Source: Novosphingobium pokkalii
GTDB taxonomy: Bacteria > Pseudomonadota > Alphaproteobacteria > Sphingomonadales > Sphingomonadaceae
Assembly: GCF_014652855.1 (NCBI RefSeq)
Contig: NZ_BMZP01000019.1
Span: 31,070 to 95,069, forward strand
DNA length: 64,000 bases
Direction: 5' to 3'
This document shows, one piece after another, positions 33,469 through 42,658 of this stretch; positions within the stretch are counted from its first letter, which is position 1, and each line of letters starts with the position of its first letter. The notes below the pieces were generated by a model. That model searched no databases, was not told the DNA's origin, and saw only the letters and a program-made list of their open reading frames with translations. The position numbers and the translations under genes are program-made.

Positions 33469-34815
33469 TCATTCCATCAGCTTGAGAATGTCGGCCACCT
33501 CGATCGTGGCAAAGCCCACCGCGCTGTCCGAAATTCCATAAGGCACCAGCAGGCTTTCCCCCACCATCAGCGCGCCGCAGGTATAGACCACGTTGGGCAC
33601 GTAGCCATAGCGATCGGCATCGATCGCGGTGAGCAGCGGCACCTTGCTGCGGGCGATGACCTTGGCCGGATCGTCGCGATCGAGCAGCGCGCAGCCCAGC
33701 GCATACTTGCGCATCGCGCCCACCCCGTGGGTGAGCAGCAGCCAGCCATGCTCGGTCAGGATCGGGCTGCCGCAATTGCCGATCTGCACGAATTCCCATG
33801 GGAATTTCGGCTCCATCAGCAGCACGCCATCGTCGTCCCAGCAATCCAGCCGATCCGAGCGCAGCAGGAACAGGTTCTTGCCATCCTGCCGACCGACCAT
33901 GGCATAGCCGCCATCGATCGCTTGCGGAAACAGCGCCATGCCCTTGTTGCGCCCGGCCCGGCCGAGAATCGGCTCCAGCCGGAAATGGCGGAAATCGCGG
34001 GTGCGCAGCAGTTCCGAGCGGATCGAGCTGCCGGAATAGGCGGTATAGGTGCCGATCCATTCGTAATCGCCGCCGCCATGATCGAAGCGCACCAGGCGCA
34101 GGTCTTCGAGCCCGCCGCGCTGCTGCTCCGTCACCGGAAAGATCACGCTGTTCGACAGGCTGCTTTCGGCGTGGCGATGCAGCATGACGGCCTGGTCCCC
34201 GGCCGGCGGCGCGGCGCTGTCGGGCAGCATGGCCGTGGCAAAGGCGCTTTGCGGCCAGAGCTGGAACGAGCCGTCCTCGTGCGCCAGCCCTTCGCGGAAC
34301 ACGATCGAGCTGATGTGCCCTTCGCCCACCGCGCGCAGGCTCATCACGAAACGCACCGCGCCATCCATCATGCCCGACTGGTCGGGATGGGGCACGATGG
34401 ACGGATTCATCAGCGCAGCGGCGGCATAGGTGTATTCGTGGCAGAAATAGGCGCCGATCAGGCGGCGGCGCACCTGCGGGATGGCCGCGTCTTCCAGATC
34501 GAGTGCGTCGCGCACTTCGTCATAGCGTTCCTCGAACAGTTGCTCGGTCTGCCAGTGCCGCTCCTCGAAATCGTGGAGCACGCGGGCATATTCCTCGGCC
34601 GCTTCGGCCTCGCCCAGGGACAGCACGTCCTGCACCAGGCGCGCGGCGCGCGATCCCCCGCCGGCGCCGCCCTGCCAGCCCAGGTGAAAGGGCCGCAGCA
34701 CGACGCGCGAGGGATCGGCATGAAGCCGTTGCTCAAGAATTCGCAAGCCGCTGTTGACCGACGACGGGCTGGCCGGCTTGAGGCTGGGATCTGTAGGCTC
34801 GGTCGCCAAGGACAC
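33469..34815 (-). CDS. Glycoside hydrolase family 130-type protein (glycoside phosphorylase/hydrolase)
   Basis: Five-bladed beta-propeller carbohydrate enzyme of 448 residues. GH130 members are mostly phosphorylases or hydrolases of mannosides. The core has repeated blade motifs such as GDYEWIGTYTAYSGSSIRSEL, EPILGRAGRNKGMALFPQAI, GQDGKNLFLLRSD-like repeats and NCGSPILTEHGWLLLTHGVG. An N-terminal extension of about 120 helical residues precedes the propeller. No signal peptide, so it is cytosolic. It overlaps the upstream glycosyltransferase gene by 83 nt, so the pair is translated together and probably handles the same sugar chain. Substrate unknown. Confidence 0.85.
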   Translation of the reverse strand: MSLATEPTDPSLKPASPSSVNSGLRILEQRLHADPSRVVLRPFHLGWQGGAGGGSRAARLVQDVLSLGEAEAAEEYARVLHDFEERHWQTEQLFEERYDEVRDALDLEDAAIPQVRRRLIGAYFCHEYTYAAAALMNPSIVPHPDQSGMMDGAVRFVMSLRAVGEGHISSIVFREGLAHEDGSFQLWPQSAFATAMLPDSAAPPAGDQAVMLHRHAESSLSNSVIFPVTEQQRGGLEDLRLVRFDHGGGDYEWIGTYTAYSGSSIRSELLRTRDFRHFRLEPILGRAGRNKGMALFPQAIDGGYAMVGRQDGKNLFLLRSDRLDCWDDDGVLLMEPKFPWEFVQIGNCGSPILTEHGWLLLTHGVGAMRKYALGCALLDRDDPAKVIARSKVPLLTAIDADRYGYVPNVVYTCGALMVGESLLVPYGISDSAVGFATIEVADILKLME

Positions 34816-37219
34816 TCCTTACCTTGCTGGATGGACCAAAGGGTTGCGCCAGGATCGGCTGCGGCGCAAGGGCAGCGGTTTCGCTGCCAACGCGCGGCCC
34901 CGCAGCGCGTTCCAGCCCGGCCAGGGCATAGTGCGCCAACTGGAACGCCAGGATCGATTCGGCCCCGCAATTGGCATTGACCCCGCGCGGTGTGATGCCG
35001 TCGCGGCAGCGCCCGGTGACCAGGTCGCCCAGCGCCACGCCGCGGTCGTTGGCGCCCAGGAACCAGCGATAGGCCGCCTGGGCATGGCTGCGCCACAGCG
35101 CACGAGACGCCGTATCGCCATGATCCATGGCGGCCTGCGCATGCCATGCCGCGGCACAGGCTTCCACCGCCGCCCAGGCTTCCAGCGGCTGCTGGTCAAA
35201 CGGCTTGGCTTCATAGGACACGGCATGGGGCTGGGTGAAGGTTTCCGAACCGATCGCACGGAACTGACCTGTGGCGGTGGTCTGTTGCGACACGATGAAC
35301 CGCAGCGCTTCCAGCCCGCTTTCCAGCCAGTCTGCCCGGTTCATGAGATGGCCTGCGCGGATCAGTGCTTCGGGCAGGCGTGGATTGTCATAGCCGAGCA
35401 TGGCCTCGAACCAGGCCCAGTCCGGCCGGCGCCCCTGCGCCAGCAGCGCATGGAGCAGCGCGCCGCCCCGCTCGACCAGTTCGCGGCTGGGGCGGTGATC
35501 GGGCTCCACCGCCAACACATGCGCCGCCCCGAGCATGGCAAAGGCCATGCTGCGTGGATATTCCACCGCGCTGAGCGGGCCGAGCACCACGTCATACCAC
35601 TGGCGCGCCCAGGCCTTGAGCCCGGCGTCGGGTGCATGGGCCACGGCATGGCCCAGCACCCAGAGCGCGCGACCATTGCTGTCTTCCGAGCCCACATCCT
35701 CGCACCACGAACGATCGAATGCCATGAAGTTGCGGAAACGGCCGGCTTCCGGGTTCCAGGCATGCTGGATGAACGAGGCAAAGACCGTCGCCCAGCGCTG
35801 CCGCTCGGCCAGCGGCAGGCCATCGGCCACGCCCATCAGCATCAGCGCGCGCACATTGTCGTCCAGGCAATAGCCATGGCGCCGATCGGGCACCACGCCG
35901 ATGCCGTGCTGGAGCATGCCGGTGCTGTCGCACATGGCCCAGACACCACTGGCGCCGGGCGTGGCGGTCAGCGGAATGTGCTGCGGCGCATCGGCCACCA
36001 CGGTCTTGACCAGATCGGCGCAGCGTTCGGCAAAGCGCGGCCAGATGGTTTCGCGGCCTCGCGCATAGGCCCGGCGCTGCATGGCATCGAGCGCGGCCGG
36101 ATCGCCGAGCAGGCCGTTGACCGCTTCGGCCAGGGCCGCAGCCGAGCGCGGCGGCACCAGCGCGCCGACGCCATCGGCCAGCAGTTCGCGCGCGTGCAGA
36201 TAAGGCGTGGACACCACCGCCTTGCCCAGCGCGACGGCATAGCTGAGCGTGCCGGACGTGGATTGCTGGAGATTGGGGTAGGGCGTGAGATAGATGTCGC
36301 AGGCTTCGAGCTGGTCGAGCAGTTCGCTCGTTTCGAGGAAGCGATTGTCCCACAGCACGTGATCGGCCACACCCAGGTCGCGGGCCAGCGCCATCAGGCT
36401 GTCGCGATAGGCTTCGCCTTCGGCAGCGACCAGATTGGGGTGCGTGGCGCCGACGATGCGATAAACCGTGTCGGGATGGGCGGCCACGATCGCGGGCAGC
36501 GCCTCGATCGCGGTTTCCAGCCCCTTGCCCTGTCCCAGCAGGCCGAAGGTCATGATCACGTTCTTGCCGGCAAGGCCCGCGCGTGCCTTGAAATCGGCGT
36601 TGCGGCCAAACGGACGATCGGGCGCACCATGGGCGATGATCGTCACCCGCGCCGGCTCAACGCCGTAGACCTGCTCCAGCAGGTCGCGGCCATGCTCGCT
36701 CATCACCATCACGCCGCTGGCGCGATCCAGGATATGATCGAGCACGGCGCGCTGCTGGGCCGAGGGCTGCGCCAGCACGGTGTGCAGCGTGACGATGAGC
36801 GGCGCCGCGATACGGTCTACCAGTTCCAGCACCATGGCGCCGCAATCGCCGCCGAAGATGCCGTATTCGTGCTGAAGCCACACCGCATCGACGGCATCTT
36901 CATTGATACGCCGCGCTGCGATGCGGTAATCCTCGGGCTGGTCGGCGCGGATCACGCTGCGCGCCTCGGGATACGTCAGCGGCTCGGTCGGGCTGTCGAT
37001 CACATGCAGATCGACCGAAAGCTCGGGATGGTGCAGCGCCAATTGCTCGAACACGTCGGTGGTGAACGTGGCAATGCCGCATTTGCGCGGCGCAAATCCG
37101 CCGATCAGCGCCAGGCGGCGAGCCGGCGCGCGGGCGCCCGCATCTGCGCCGAAGAAATCAAGCACGGCCCCTGCAACAGGGGTGGCGCGCCGCAAGGAAG
37201 TGGAAAGGTCGCGTGTCAT
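34733..37219 (-). CDS. GT4-type glycosyltransferase fused to an (alpha/alpha)-barrel-like C-terminal domain
   Basis: 828-residue two-part protein. The first half (about 30-415) is a GT-B glycosyltransferase: IGGFAPRKCGIATFTTDVFE, VWLQHEYGIFGGDCGAMV, the donor-binding region TFGLLGQGKGLETAIEALP and YLTPYPNLQQSTSGTLSYAVALG. The second half (about 430-790) is helical with repeats like glucosyl hydrolases (MLQHGIGVVPDRRHGYCLDDN, SEDSNGRALWVLGHAVAH). No membrane segment. The start at 37219 (MTRDLSTSL) is chosen over 37285. Coupled to the GH130 gene by an 83-nt overlap. Together they suggest synthesis and trimming of a glycan, but the product is not known. Confidence 0.85.
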   Translation of the reverse strand: MTRDLSTSLRRATPVAGAVLDFFGADAGARAPARRLALIGGFAPRKCGIATFTTDVFEQLALHHPELSVDLHVIDSPTEPLTYPEARSVIRADQPEDYRIAARRINEDAVDAVWLQHEYGIFGGDCGAMVLELVDRIAAPLIVTLHTVLAQPSAQQRAVLDHILDRASGVMVMSEHGRDLLEQVYGVEPARVTIIAHGAPDRPFGRNADFKARAGLAGKNVIMTFGLLGQGKGLETAIEALPAIVAAHPDTVYRIVGATHPNLVAAEGEAYRDSLMALARDLGVADHVLWDNRFLETSELLDQLEACDIYLTPYPNLQQSTSGTLSYAVALGKAVVSTPYLHARELLADGVGALVPPRSAAALAEAVNGLLGDPAALDAMQRRAYARGRETIWPRFAERCADLVKTVVADAPQHIPLTATPGASGVWAMCDSTGMLQHGIGVVPDRRHGYCLDDNVRALMLMGVADGLPLAERQRWATVFASFIQHAWNPEAGRFRNFMAFDRSWCEDVGSEDSNGRALWVLGHAVAHAPDAGLKAWARQWYDVVLGPLSAVEYPRSMAFAMLGAAHVLAVEPDHRPSRELVERGGALLHALLAQGRRPDWAWFEAMLGYDNPRLPEALIRAGHLMNRADWLESGLEALRFIVSQQTTATGQFRAIGSETFTQPHAVSYEAKPFDQQPLEAWAAVEACAAAWHAQAAMDHGDTASRALWRSHAQAAYRWFLGANDRGVALGDLVTGRCRDGITPRGVNANCGAESILAFQLAHYALAGLERAAGPRVGSETAALAPQPILAQPFGPSSKVRSVLGDRAYRSQPQAGQPVVGQQRLANS

Positions 37220-37389
37220 CTGGCTGGCTCGCCCCGAATATGTCTGTTCGATGAACCAAACGATGCAAACCGGATAAAGTTGCATTGCACCACAACGTCA
37301 TCCGATTGCGCGGCCGAGATTTTGTTGTCGATCGTCGGCGTTTCAAGGGGCGACCTGGCAAGAACGCGCGATCAGCCCTCTGGTGCCCG

Positions 37390-38163
37390 CTAAGGCGCCG
37401 ATCCCGGTGCCCACCAGCGCTGCCGCCAGCCATAATCGGCCTCCACCGGCTGCCCCTGCGCATCGAGCGCAGGGCGGAAGCGGAAGCGCTGCAGGGCCAG
37501 GCGGCAAGTGATCGTGTCGGCCTCGTCGTTGCCGCTGGGCTGCTGGATGCGGCAGCCCACGGGCCTGCCCTGCGTGTCCACCCTCAGCACGATCACCACC
37601 TGGCGACCAGCGCGATCGGCGCGGCCGGCGGCGGGATAATCGCGCGTCGCGGTGATATCTCCGGCAATCTTGGTCACGCGCTGGGCCGGGCCGGCGCCTG
37701 CACCGTTGCCGCCAGCGCCGCTGCCTGTGCCGTCCCCTGCCACGCCGCCGCCGTTGCCGGTTCCGCTCGCTCCGGCACCAGACCGGGTCGCCTCGCCCGG
37801 ACCGGCAACCGGCGCCGCCTGGAGCGCCGGCAGAACGATGCGCGGCGGCGGAGCCATGATCGCCTTGGGCCGGGCCTTGCGCCCCATCGCGCCGGTTGCA
37901 CCGGCCGGCGTGTGGCTGGCGGGTGGTGGCGGCGTCGGCCGGGCGGACGCCGTGTGGCTGGGCGCCGGTTCGGGCGCGCTCAGCAGGACCAGCGCCGAAT
38001 GGGGCAGTGGCAGCGCCGCTATGCCGCCCGCCAAGCCGCGCACCAGCGCGATGATCACGCCCAGGTGCAGCAACGCCACCACGCCACACACGGCCAGGTT
38101 GCGGCGCCAGCGGGCATCGCCTGGGCGGCGCATGGAATAGGGGCGAATCGCGGACGAGGCCAT
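37390..38163 (-). CDS. tonB: Energy transducer TonB
   Basis: Periplasm-spanning protein that couples ExbB/ExbD proton-motive force to TonB-dependent receptors. The 257-residue product has one N-terminal membrane anchor (about 24-45, CGVVALLHLGVIIALVRGL), a Pro-rich then Gly/Ala-rich linker (about 60-160) and the TonB C-terminal domain (about 170-250: YPAAGRADRAGRQVVIVLRVD, then GCRIQQPSGNDEADTITCRL). exbB and exbD are not adjacent, so it is an orphan TonB. ATG 38163 (MASSAIRP) is chosen; the longer frame is intergenic. Confidence 0.9.
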   Translation of the reverse strand: MASSAIRPYSMRRPGDARWRRNLAVCGVVALLHLGVIIALVRGLAGGIAALPLPHSALVLLSAPEPAPSHTASARPTPPPPASHTPAGATGAMGRKARPKAIMAPPPRIVLPALQAAPVAGPGEATRSGAGASGTGNGGGVAGDGTGSGAGGNGAGAGPAQRVTKIAGDITATRDYPAAGRADRAGRQVVIVLRVDTQGRPVGCRIQQPSGNDEADTITCRLALQRFRFRPALDAQGQPVEADYGWRQRWWAPGSAP

Positions 38164-38385
38164 GGCGCTGGCATAATCCCTGGGCTTCGATCCGGGTTCC
38201 CGGCGGCACGATCCGGGCAAAAAATCAGCCAAAGCGTTGCCCGAAGGGGATGGACCCCCACAAACCCGCGCATTTCGTATCATCCGCAGTTTCGCGCCTC
38301 CCTCATATGCGGTAGGGTTTTGCCTCGTCGGTGGTCTGCCGGGCTCTGTGCCCGGACTGCGACAGGCGCCGCAAGGAATGATCTC

Positions 38386-38727
38386 ATGCGAATTCTGGTT
38401 GTCGAGGACGAGCCCCTGCTCGCAATGCTGCTGGAGGAAAACCTGGCAGACCTCGGCCATGATACAGTGACGGCCGTAGCCACAGTGGACCAGGCGCTTT
38501 CCGCGCTGGACGAAGGCCCGGTCGATGCTGCGCTGCTCGATTTCTCGCTGGGCAGCGACACCACTTCTGTGCCGGTTGCCCTGCGCCTGCGCGAGGAAGG
38601 CACGCCGTTCTTCTATCTCTCGGGCCACGCCTCGTTCGATCCCGATGCCGGCGCGCCCGAAGCGCCGATGCTGCCCAAGCCGGTCAGCCTCGATGCGCTG
38701 CGCGAGGCGCTGTCGACGCTCAACTGA
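38386..38727 (+). CDS. Single-domain response regulator (CheY-like)
   Basis: 113-residue receiver domain without an output domain. It has the acidic pair ED (MRILVVEDEP), phospho-acceptor Asp52 (AALLDFSLGSD), the Ser/Gly at FYLSGHAS and Lys98 in LPKPVS. AAGGA lies 8 nt upstream of the ATG. Single receivers of this type in alphaproteobacteria often serve as phosphate relays or switches for kinases. No kinase gene is near. Convergent with fdhD. Confidence 0.9.
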   Translation: MRILVVEDEPLLAMLLEENLADLGHDTVTAVATVDQALSALDEGPVDAALLDFSLGSDTTSVPVALRLREEGTPFFYLSGHASFDPDAGAPEAPMLPKPVSLDALREALSTLN

Positions 38728-38737
38728 GCAAATTGAA

Positions 38738-39541
38738 CTAAATCGTTCCGTTTTCCAGAAAGCTGTCGTCGCGGGCCAGGCTGACCAGCCGCAGGCCGTG
38801 TGCGCTGGCGCGTTCCGCCGCCAGGGTGGATGCGGCCGAAACCGTGACCAGCAGCGGAACCCCGGCAATCACTGCCTTCTGCACCAGTTCATAGCTGCAC
38901 CGCGCCGTCAGCACGACAAAGCCGCCGGCCGGATCGTGCCCGGCCCGCGCCAGGGTGCCCACCAGCTTGTCGAAGGCATTGTGGCGCCCGACGTCTTCGC
39001 GCAGCGCCACGATCGTGCCATCGGCCGTGCAGAACGCAGCGGCATGGGCGGCGCGGGTGGCGCGGCCCAGTGCCTGGTGATCGGCCAGGGCGGCGGTGGC
39101 CCGAAAGATTGCCGCATCGTCCACCGCCAGGGCAGCGCGGATCGGCGGCAGCGGGCGCAAAACCTGTTCCAGGCTTTCGATCCCGCACAGCCCGCACGAT
39201 CCTTCGGACAGGCGCAGGCGCGCCCGCTCCAGCAGCGGTGCCGCGTCGGTGGTGGCCAGGGTGATGCGCAGTATCCAGCCCTTGCCCGCCACTTCCGCCG
39301 CTTGGGCAGCGACGAAGCCAGATGGATCGGCAATCAGTTGCTCGGCCAGGCAGAAGCCCAGGGCATAGTCTTCCAGATCGGTGGGCGTGGCCATCATCAC
39401 GGCATAGCCCAGGCCATTGATCTCGATCGCCACCGGCGCTTCGACCGCCAGGGCGCGGCCACGCGGCGCAGGCGGGCGGCCATCGGCAAAGTGCTCGACG
39501 AAATCGTGCGCGACTGCGCCCGCTGGCAGGTCAGCCGGCAT
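38738..39541 (-). CDS. fdhD: Formate dehydrogenase accessory sulfurtransferase FdhD (FdsC)
   Basis: Transfers sulfur to the molybdenum cofactor so that formate dehydrogenase becomes active. The 267-residue product has the redox CxxC pair C116/C119 in SEGSCGLCG, and the family blocks TPTDLEDYALGFCLAEQLI, ALREDVGRHNAFDKLVG and LTARCSYELVQKAVIAGVPLL. It ends the fds operon and overlaps fdsD by 11 nt. ATG 39541 (MPADLPAG) is selected; a longer frame to 39670 lies within fdsD. Confidence 0.95.
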   Translation of the reverse strand: MPADLPAGAVAHDFVEHFADGRPPAPRGRALAVEAPVAIEINGLGYAVMMATPTDLEDYALGFCLAEQLIADPSGFVAAQAAEVAGKGWILRITLATTDAAPLLERARLRLSEGSCGLCGIESLEQVLRPLPPIRAALAVDDAAIFRATAALADHQALGRATRAAHAAAFCTADGTIVALREDVGRHNAFDKLVGTLARAGHDPAGGFVVLTARCSYELVQKAVIAGVPLLVTVSAASTLAAERASAHGLRLVSLARDDSFLENGTI

Positions 39542-39809
39542 CGGCACCCTGGTGCGCCGGATCGGTCGCGCGGGTCTGCGGCGGGGGGGCATGGCCTGCG
39601 GCCAGTTCCGCCAGAGCGGTGCGCGCCACCGGGTCCAGTTCGCCGTCGCCATGCACGGCGAGATGGGCAAAGAGCTGCCGCAGCATCGCCGTGGTCCAGA
39701 ACGCGCGCAGATGATCGGCCAGGGCGGCGGCGGGATGCGGCTCGAACTTGAGGTTCCGCGCGATCTGGTTGGCCATATAGACCAGCTTGGCTTCCGTCTT
39801 TCCGCTCAT
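39531..39809 (-). CDS. fdsD: Formate dehydrogenase delta subunit
   Basis: Small 92-residue subunit specific to soluble NAD-dependent formate dehydrogenases, needed for active enzyme in relatives. The N terminus MSGKTEAKLVYMANQIARNL contains the signature YMANQIARN. Translation is coupled to fdsA by an ATGA overlap and to fdhD by an 11-nt overlap. Confidence 0.93.
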   Translation of the reverse strand: MSGKTEAKLVYMANQIARNLKFEPHPAAALADHLRAFWTTAMLRQLFAHLAVHGDGELDPVARTALAELAAGHAPPPQTRATDPAHQGADAG

Positions 39810-42658
39810 TCGGCAGGCTCCATCGCGCTGCCGGCAATGCGGCGGGCTTGGCGGGCCTGCGCGGCATAGTCTTCCTGCCATTCGCTCGGCCCGTTCGACG
39901 GGGTGATCTGCACCGCGGTGACCTTGTATTCCGGGCAGTTGGTTGCCCAATCGGAATAGTCGGTGGTCACCACGTTGGCCTGCGTCGCGGGGTGGTGGAA
40001 CGTGGTGTAGACCACGCCCGGCGCCACGCGATCGGTCACCGTCGCGCGCAGCGTGGTTTCGCCCGAGCGACTGGCCAGGCGCACCCAGTCCCCGCTCTTG
40101 ATCCCGCGATTTTCCGCATCGGTGGGGTGGATTTCCAGCAGGTCTTCGGCATGCCACACGCTGTTTTCGGTGCGCCGGGTCTGCGCGCCGACATTGTATT
40201 GCGACAGGATGCGCCCGGTGGTGAGCAAGAGCGGGAAACGCGGGCCGGTGCGCTCGTCGGTCGGCACATAGTCGGTCACCACGAACTTGCCCTTGCCGCG
40301 TACGAAACCATCGACATGCATGATCGGCGAGCCATCGGGCGCGGCATCGTTCACCGGCCATTGCAGCGAGCCTTCGGCATCGAGCCGGGCATAGTTCACC
40401 CCGGCAAAGCTGGGCGTGAGCCGCGCGATCTCGTCCATGATCTGGCTGGGGTGGGTGTAATTCCAATCCAGGCCCAGCGCGCGGGCCAGTTCCTGGGTCA
40501 CTTCCCAGTCCTGATAGCCATTGAGCGGCTCCATGACCTTGCGCACCGGCTGGATGCGGCGTTCGGCATTGGTAAAGGTGCCGTCCTTTTCCAGGAACGA
40601 GGAGCCGGGCAGGAAGACGTGGGCATAGTTGGCGGTTTCGTTGAGGAACAGGTCATGCACGATGACGCAGTCCATCGCCGCCAGGCCCGCCGCGACATGC
40701 TTGGTATCCGGGTCTGACTGGAGGATGTCTTCGCCCTGGATATAGAGCCCCTTGAACAGCCCGTCGGTGGCGGCATCGAGCATGTTGGGAATGCGCAGGC
40801 CCGGTTCGGGATCGATCTTCACGCCCCATTCCGCCTCGAACAGCGCGCGGGTGGCGGCGTCGGACACATGGCGATAGCCCGAAAGCTCGTGCGGGAAGCT
40901 GCCCATGTCGCAGGCGCCCTGCACGTTGTTCTGCCCGCGCAGGGGGTTCACCCCCACGCCGCGCCGGCCGATGTTGCCGGTCGCCATGGCGAGGTTGGCA
41001 ATCGCCATCACGGTGGACGAACCCTGGCTGTGCTCGGTCACGCCCAAGCCATAATAGATCGCGCCATTGCCGCCCGTGGCATAGAGCCGCGCCGCCCCGC
41101 GCACGAGATCGGCGCGAACGCCGGTGACGGGTTCAAGGAATTCGGGGCTGTTGCGCTCTTGTGAAACGAATTCGGCCCAGTGCTGGAACTCGTCCCAATC
41201 GCAGCGTTCGCGCACGAAGGCTTCGTTCACCAGGCCTTCGGTGACGATCACGTGGGCCAGCGCGGACAGTACCGCCACGTTGGTGCCGGGGCGCAGCGGC
41301 AGGTGGTAATCGGCCTCCACATGCGGGCTGCGCACCAGATCGGTGCGGCGCGGATCGATCACGATCAACTTCGCGCCCTGGCGCAGGCGCTTCTTCATGC
41401 GGCTGCCGAACACCGGATGGCCATCGGTGGGATTGGCGCCGATCACCAGGATCACGTCGCTCTCTTCCACCGAATCGAAATCCTGCGTGCCGGCCGAGGT
41501 GCCGAACGTGGTCTTAAGGCCATAGCCGGTGGGCGAATGGCACACGCGCGCGCAGGTATCGACGTTGTTGGTGCCGAACCCGGCGCGGACCAGCTTCTGC
41601 ACGAGGAAGCCTTCCTCGTTGGTGCAGCGGCTGGACACGATGCCGCCCAGCGCATTGTTGCCGTGGGTGGCGGCAATCGCCTTGAAGCGGCTGGCGGCAA
41701 AGCCGAGCGCTTCTTCCCAGCTCACTGCGCGCCAGGGCTGATCGATGCTTTCGCGCACCATCGGCTTGAGAATGCGATCCTGGTGCTGGGCATAGCCCCA
41801 GGCGAAGCGGCCCTTGACGCAGGAATGGCCGCGATTGGCCTTGCCATCCTTCCACGGCACCATGCGAACCAGTTGCTCCCCGCGCATTTCCGCGCGGAAC
41901 GTGCAGCCCACCCCGCAATAGGCGCAGGTGGTGACCACCGCGCGTTCAGGCTTGCCGATTTCGGTGACTGCCTTTTCCATCAGCGCCGAAGTGGGGCAGG
42001 CCTGGACACAGGCGCCGCACGAGACGCATTCCGACGAAAGGAAATCGTCGCTCTTCACGCCGGCGGAAATCTGCGAGCCGAAGCCGCGCCCTTCCACCGT
42101 CAGTGCCAAGGTGCCCTGCACTTCGTCGCAGGCGCGCACGCAGCGCGAACAGACGATGCACTTGGTCGCGTCGAAATCGAAATAGGGATTGCTGGCGTCG
42201 GTCGGCGCGGCGAGGTGATGGGCGCCTTCATAGCCATAGCGCACATCGCGCAGGCCAACAGCGGCGGCCTGGTCCTGAAGCTCGCAATCGTTGTTGGCGC
42301 TGCACGTGAGGCAGTCGAGCGGGTGATCGGAAATGTAGAGTTCCATCACCCCGCGCCGCAGCCTGGCGAGCTTTTCGGTCTGGGTGTGGACTTTCATGCC
42401 CTCGGTGACCGGCGTGGTGCACGAGGCCGGGGTGCCGCGCATCCCGTCGATTTCCACCAGGCACAGGCGGCATGAGCCGAACTGCTTGAGATTGTCGGTG
42501 GCGCAGAGCTTGGGGATCGATCCGCCCGCAACAGCCGCGGCGCGCATCACGGTGGTGCCGGCGGGCACGGTGACGGCGCGGCCATCGATTTCCAGGGTGA
42601 CCTGCGTATCGCTGCGGACTTCGGGCGTGCCGAAATCGGCCTGGCGTTCATAGCCCAT
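39806..42658 (-). CDS. fdsA: NAD-dependent formate dehydrogenase alpha subunit (Mo-bis-MGD)
   Basis: Catalytic subunit that oxidises formate to CO2. The 950-residue product has an N-terminal NuoG-like part: [2Fe-2S] Cys at 52, 63, 66 and 80 (CATDNLKQFGSCRLC), a His-Cys3 cluster motif (SDHPLDCLTCSANNDC), two ferredoxin-like 4Fe-4S motifs (CIVCSRCVRACDE and CVSCGACVQACPTS), then the molybdopterin core beginning CAYCGVGCTF. The likely Mo ligand Cys is in CARVCHSPTGYG and is followed by the conserved His. C-terminal molydopterin dinucleotide-binding domain near residues 820-930. It overlaps mobA by 11 nt and fdsD by 4 nt. Confidence 0.96.
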   Translation of the reverse strand: MGYERQADFGTPEVRSDTQVTLEIDGRAVTVPAGTTVMRAAAVAGGSIPKLCATDNLKQFGSCRLCLVEIDGMRGTPASCTTPVTEGMKVHTQTEKLARLRRGVMELYISDHPLDCLTCSANNDCELQDQAAAVGLRDVRYGYEGAHHLAAPTDASNPYFDFDATKCIVCSRCVRACDEVQGTLALTVEGRGFGSQISAGVKSDDFLSSECVSCGACVQACPTSALMEKAVTEIGKPERAVVTTCAYCGVGCTFRAEMRGEQLVRMVPWKDGKANRGHSCVKGRFAWGYAQHQDRILKPMVRESIDQPWRAVSWEEALGFAASRFKAIAATHGNNALGGIVSSRCTNEEGFLVQKLVRAGFGTNNVDTCARVCHSPTGYGLKTTFGTSAGTQDFDSVEESDVILVIGANPTDGHPVFGSRMKKRLRQGAKLIVIDPRRTDLVRSPHVEADYHLPLRPGTNVAVLSALAHVIVTEGLVNEAFVRERCDWDEFQHWAEFVSQERNSPEFLEPVTGVRADLVRGAARLYATGGNGAIYYGLGVTEHSQGSSTVMAIANLAMATGNIGRRGVGVNPLRGQNNVQGACDMGSFPHELSGYRHVSDAATRALFEAEWGVKIDPEPGLRIPNMLDAATDGLFKGLYIQGEDILQSDPDTKHVAAGLAAMDCVIVHDLFLNETANYAHVFLPGSSFLEKDGTFTNAERRIQPVRKVMEPLNGYQDWEVTQELARALGLDWNYTHPSQIMDEIARLTPSFAGVNYARLDAEGSLQWPVNDAAPDGSPIMHVDGFVRGKGKFVVTDYVPTDERTGPRFPLLLTTGRILSQYNVGAQTRRTENSVWHAEDLLEIHPTDAENRGIKSGDWVRLASRSGETTLRATVTDRVAPGVVYTTFHHPATQANVVTTDYSDWATNCPEYKVTAVQITPSNGPSEWQEDYAAQARQARRIAGSAMEPAE

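Noticed and set aside
34754..37393. 879-codon open frame opposite the glycosyltransferase fusion
   Set aside because: Composition is His/Arg/Gln-rich with no recognisable domain, as expected for antisense of a GC-rich gene.
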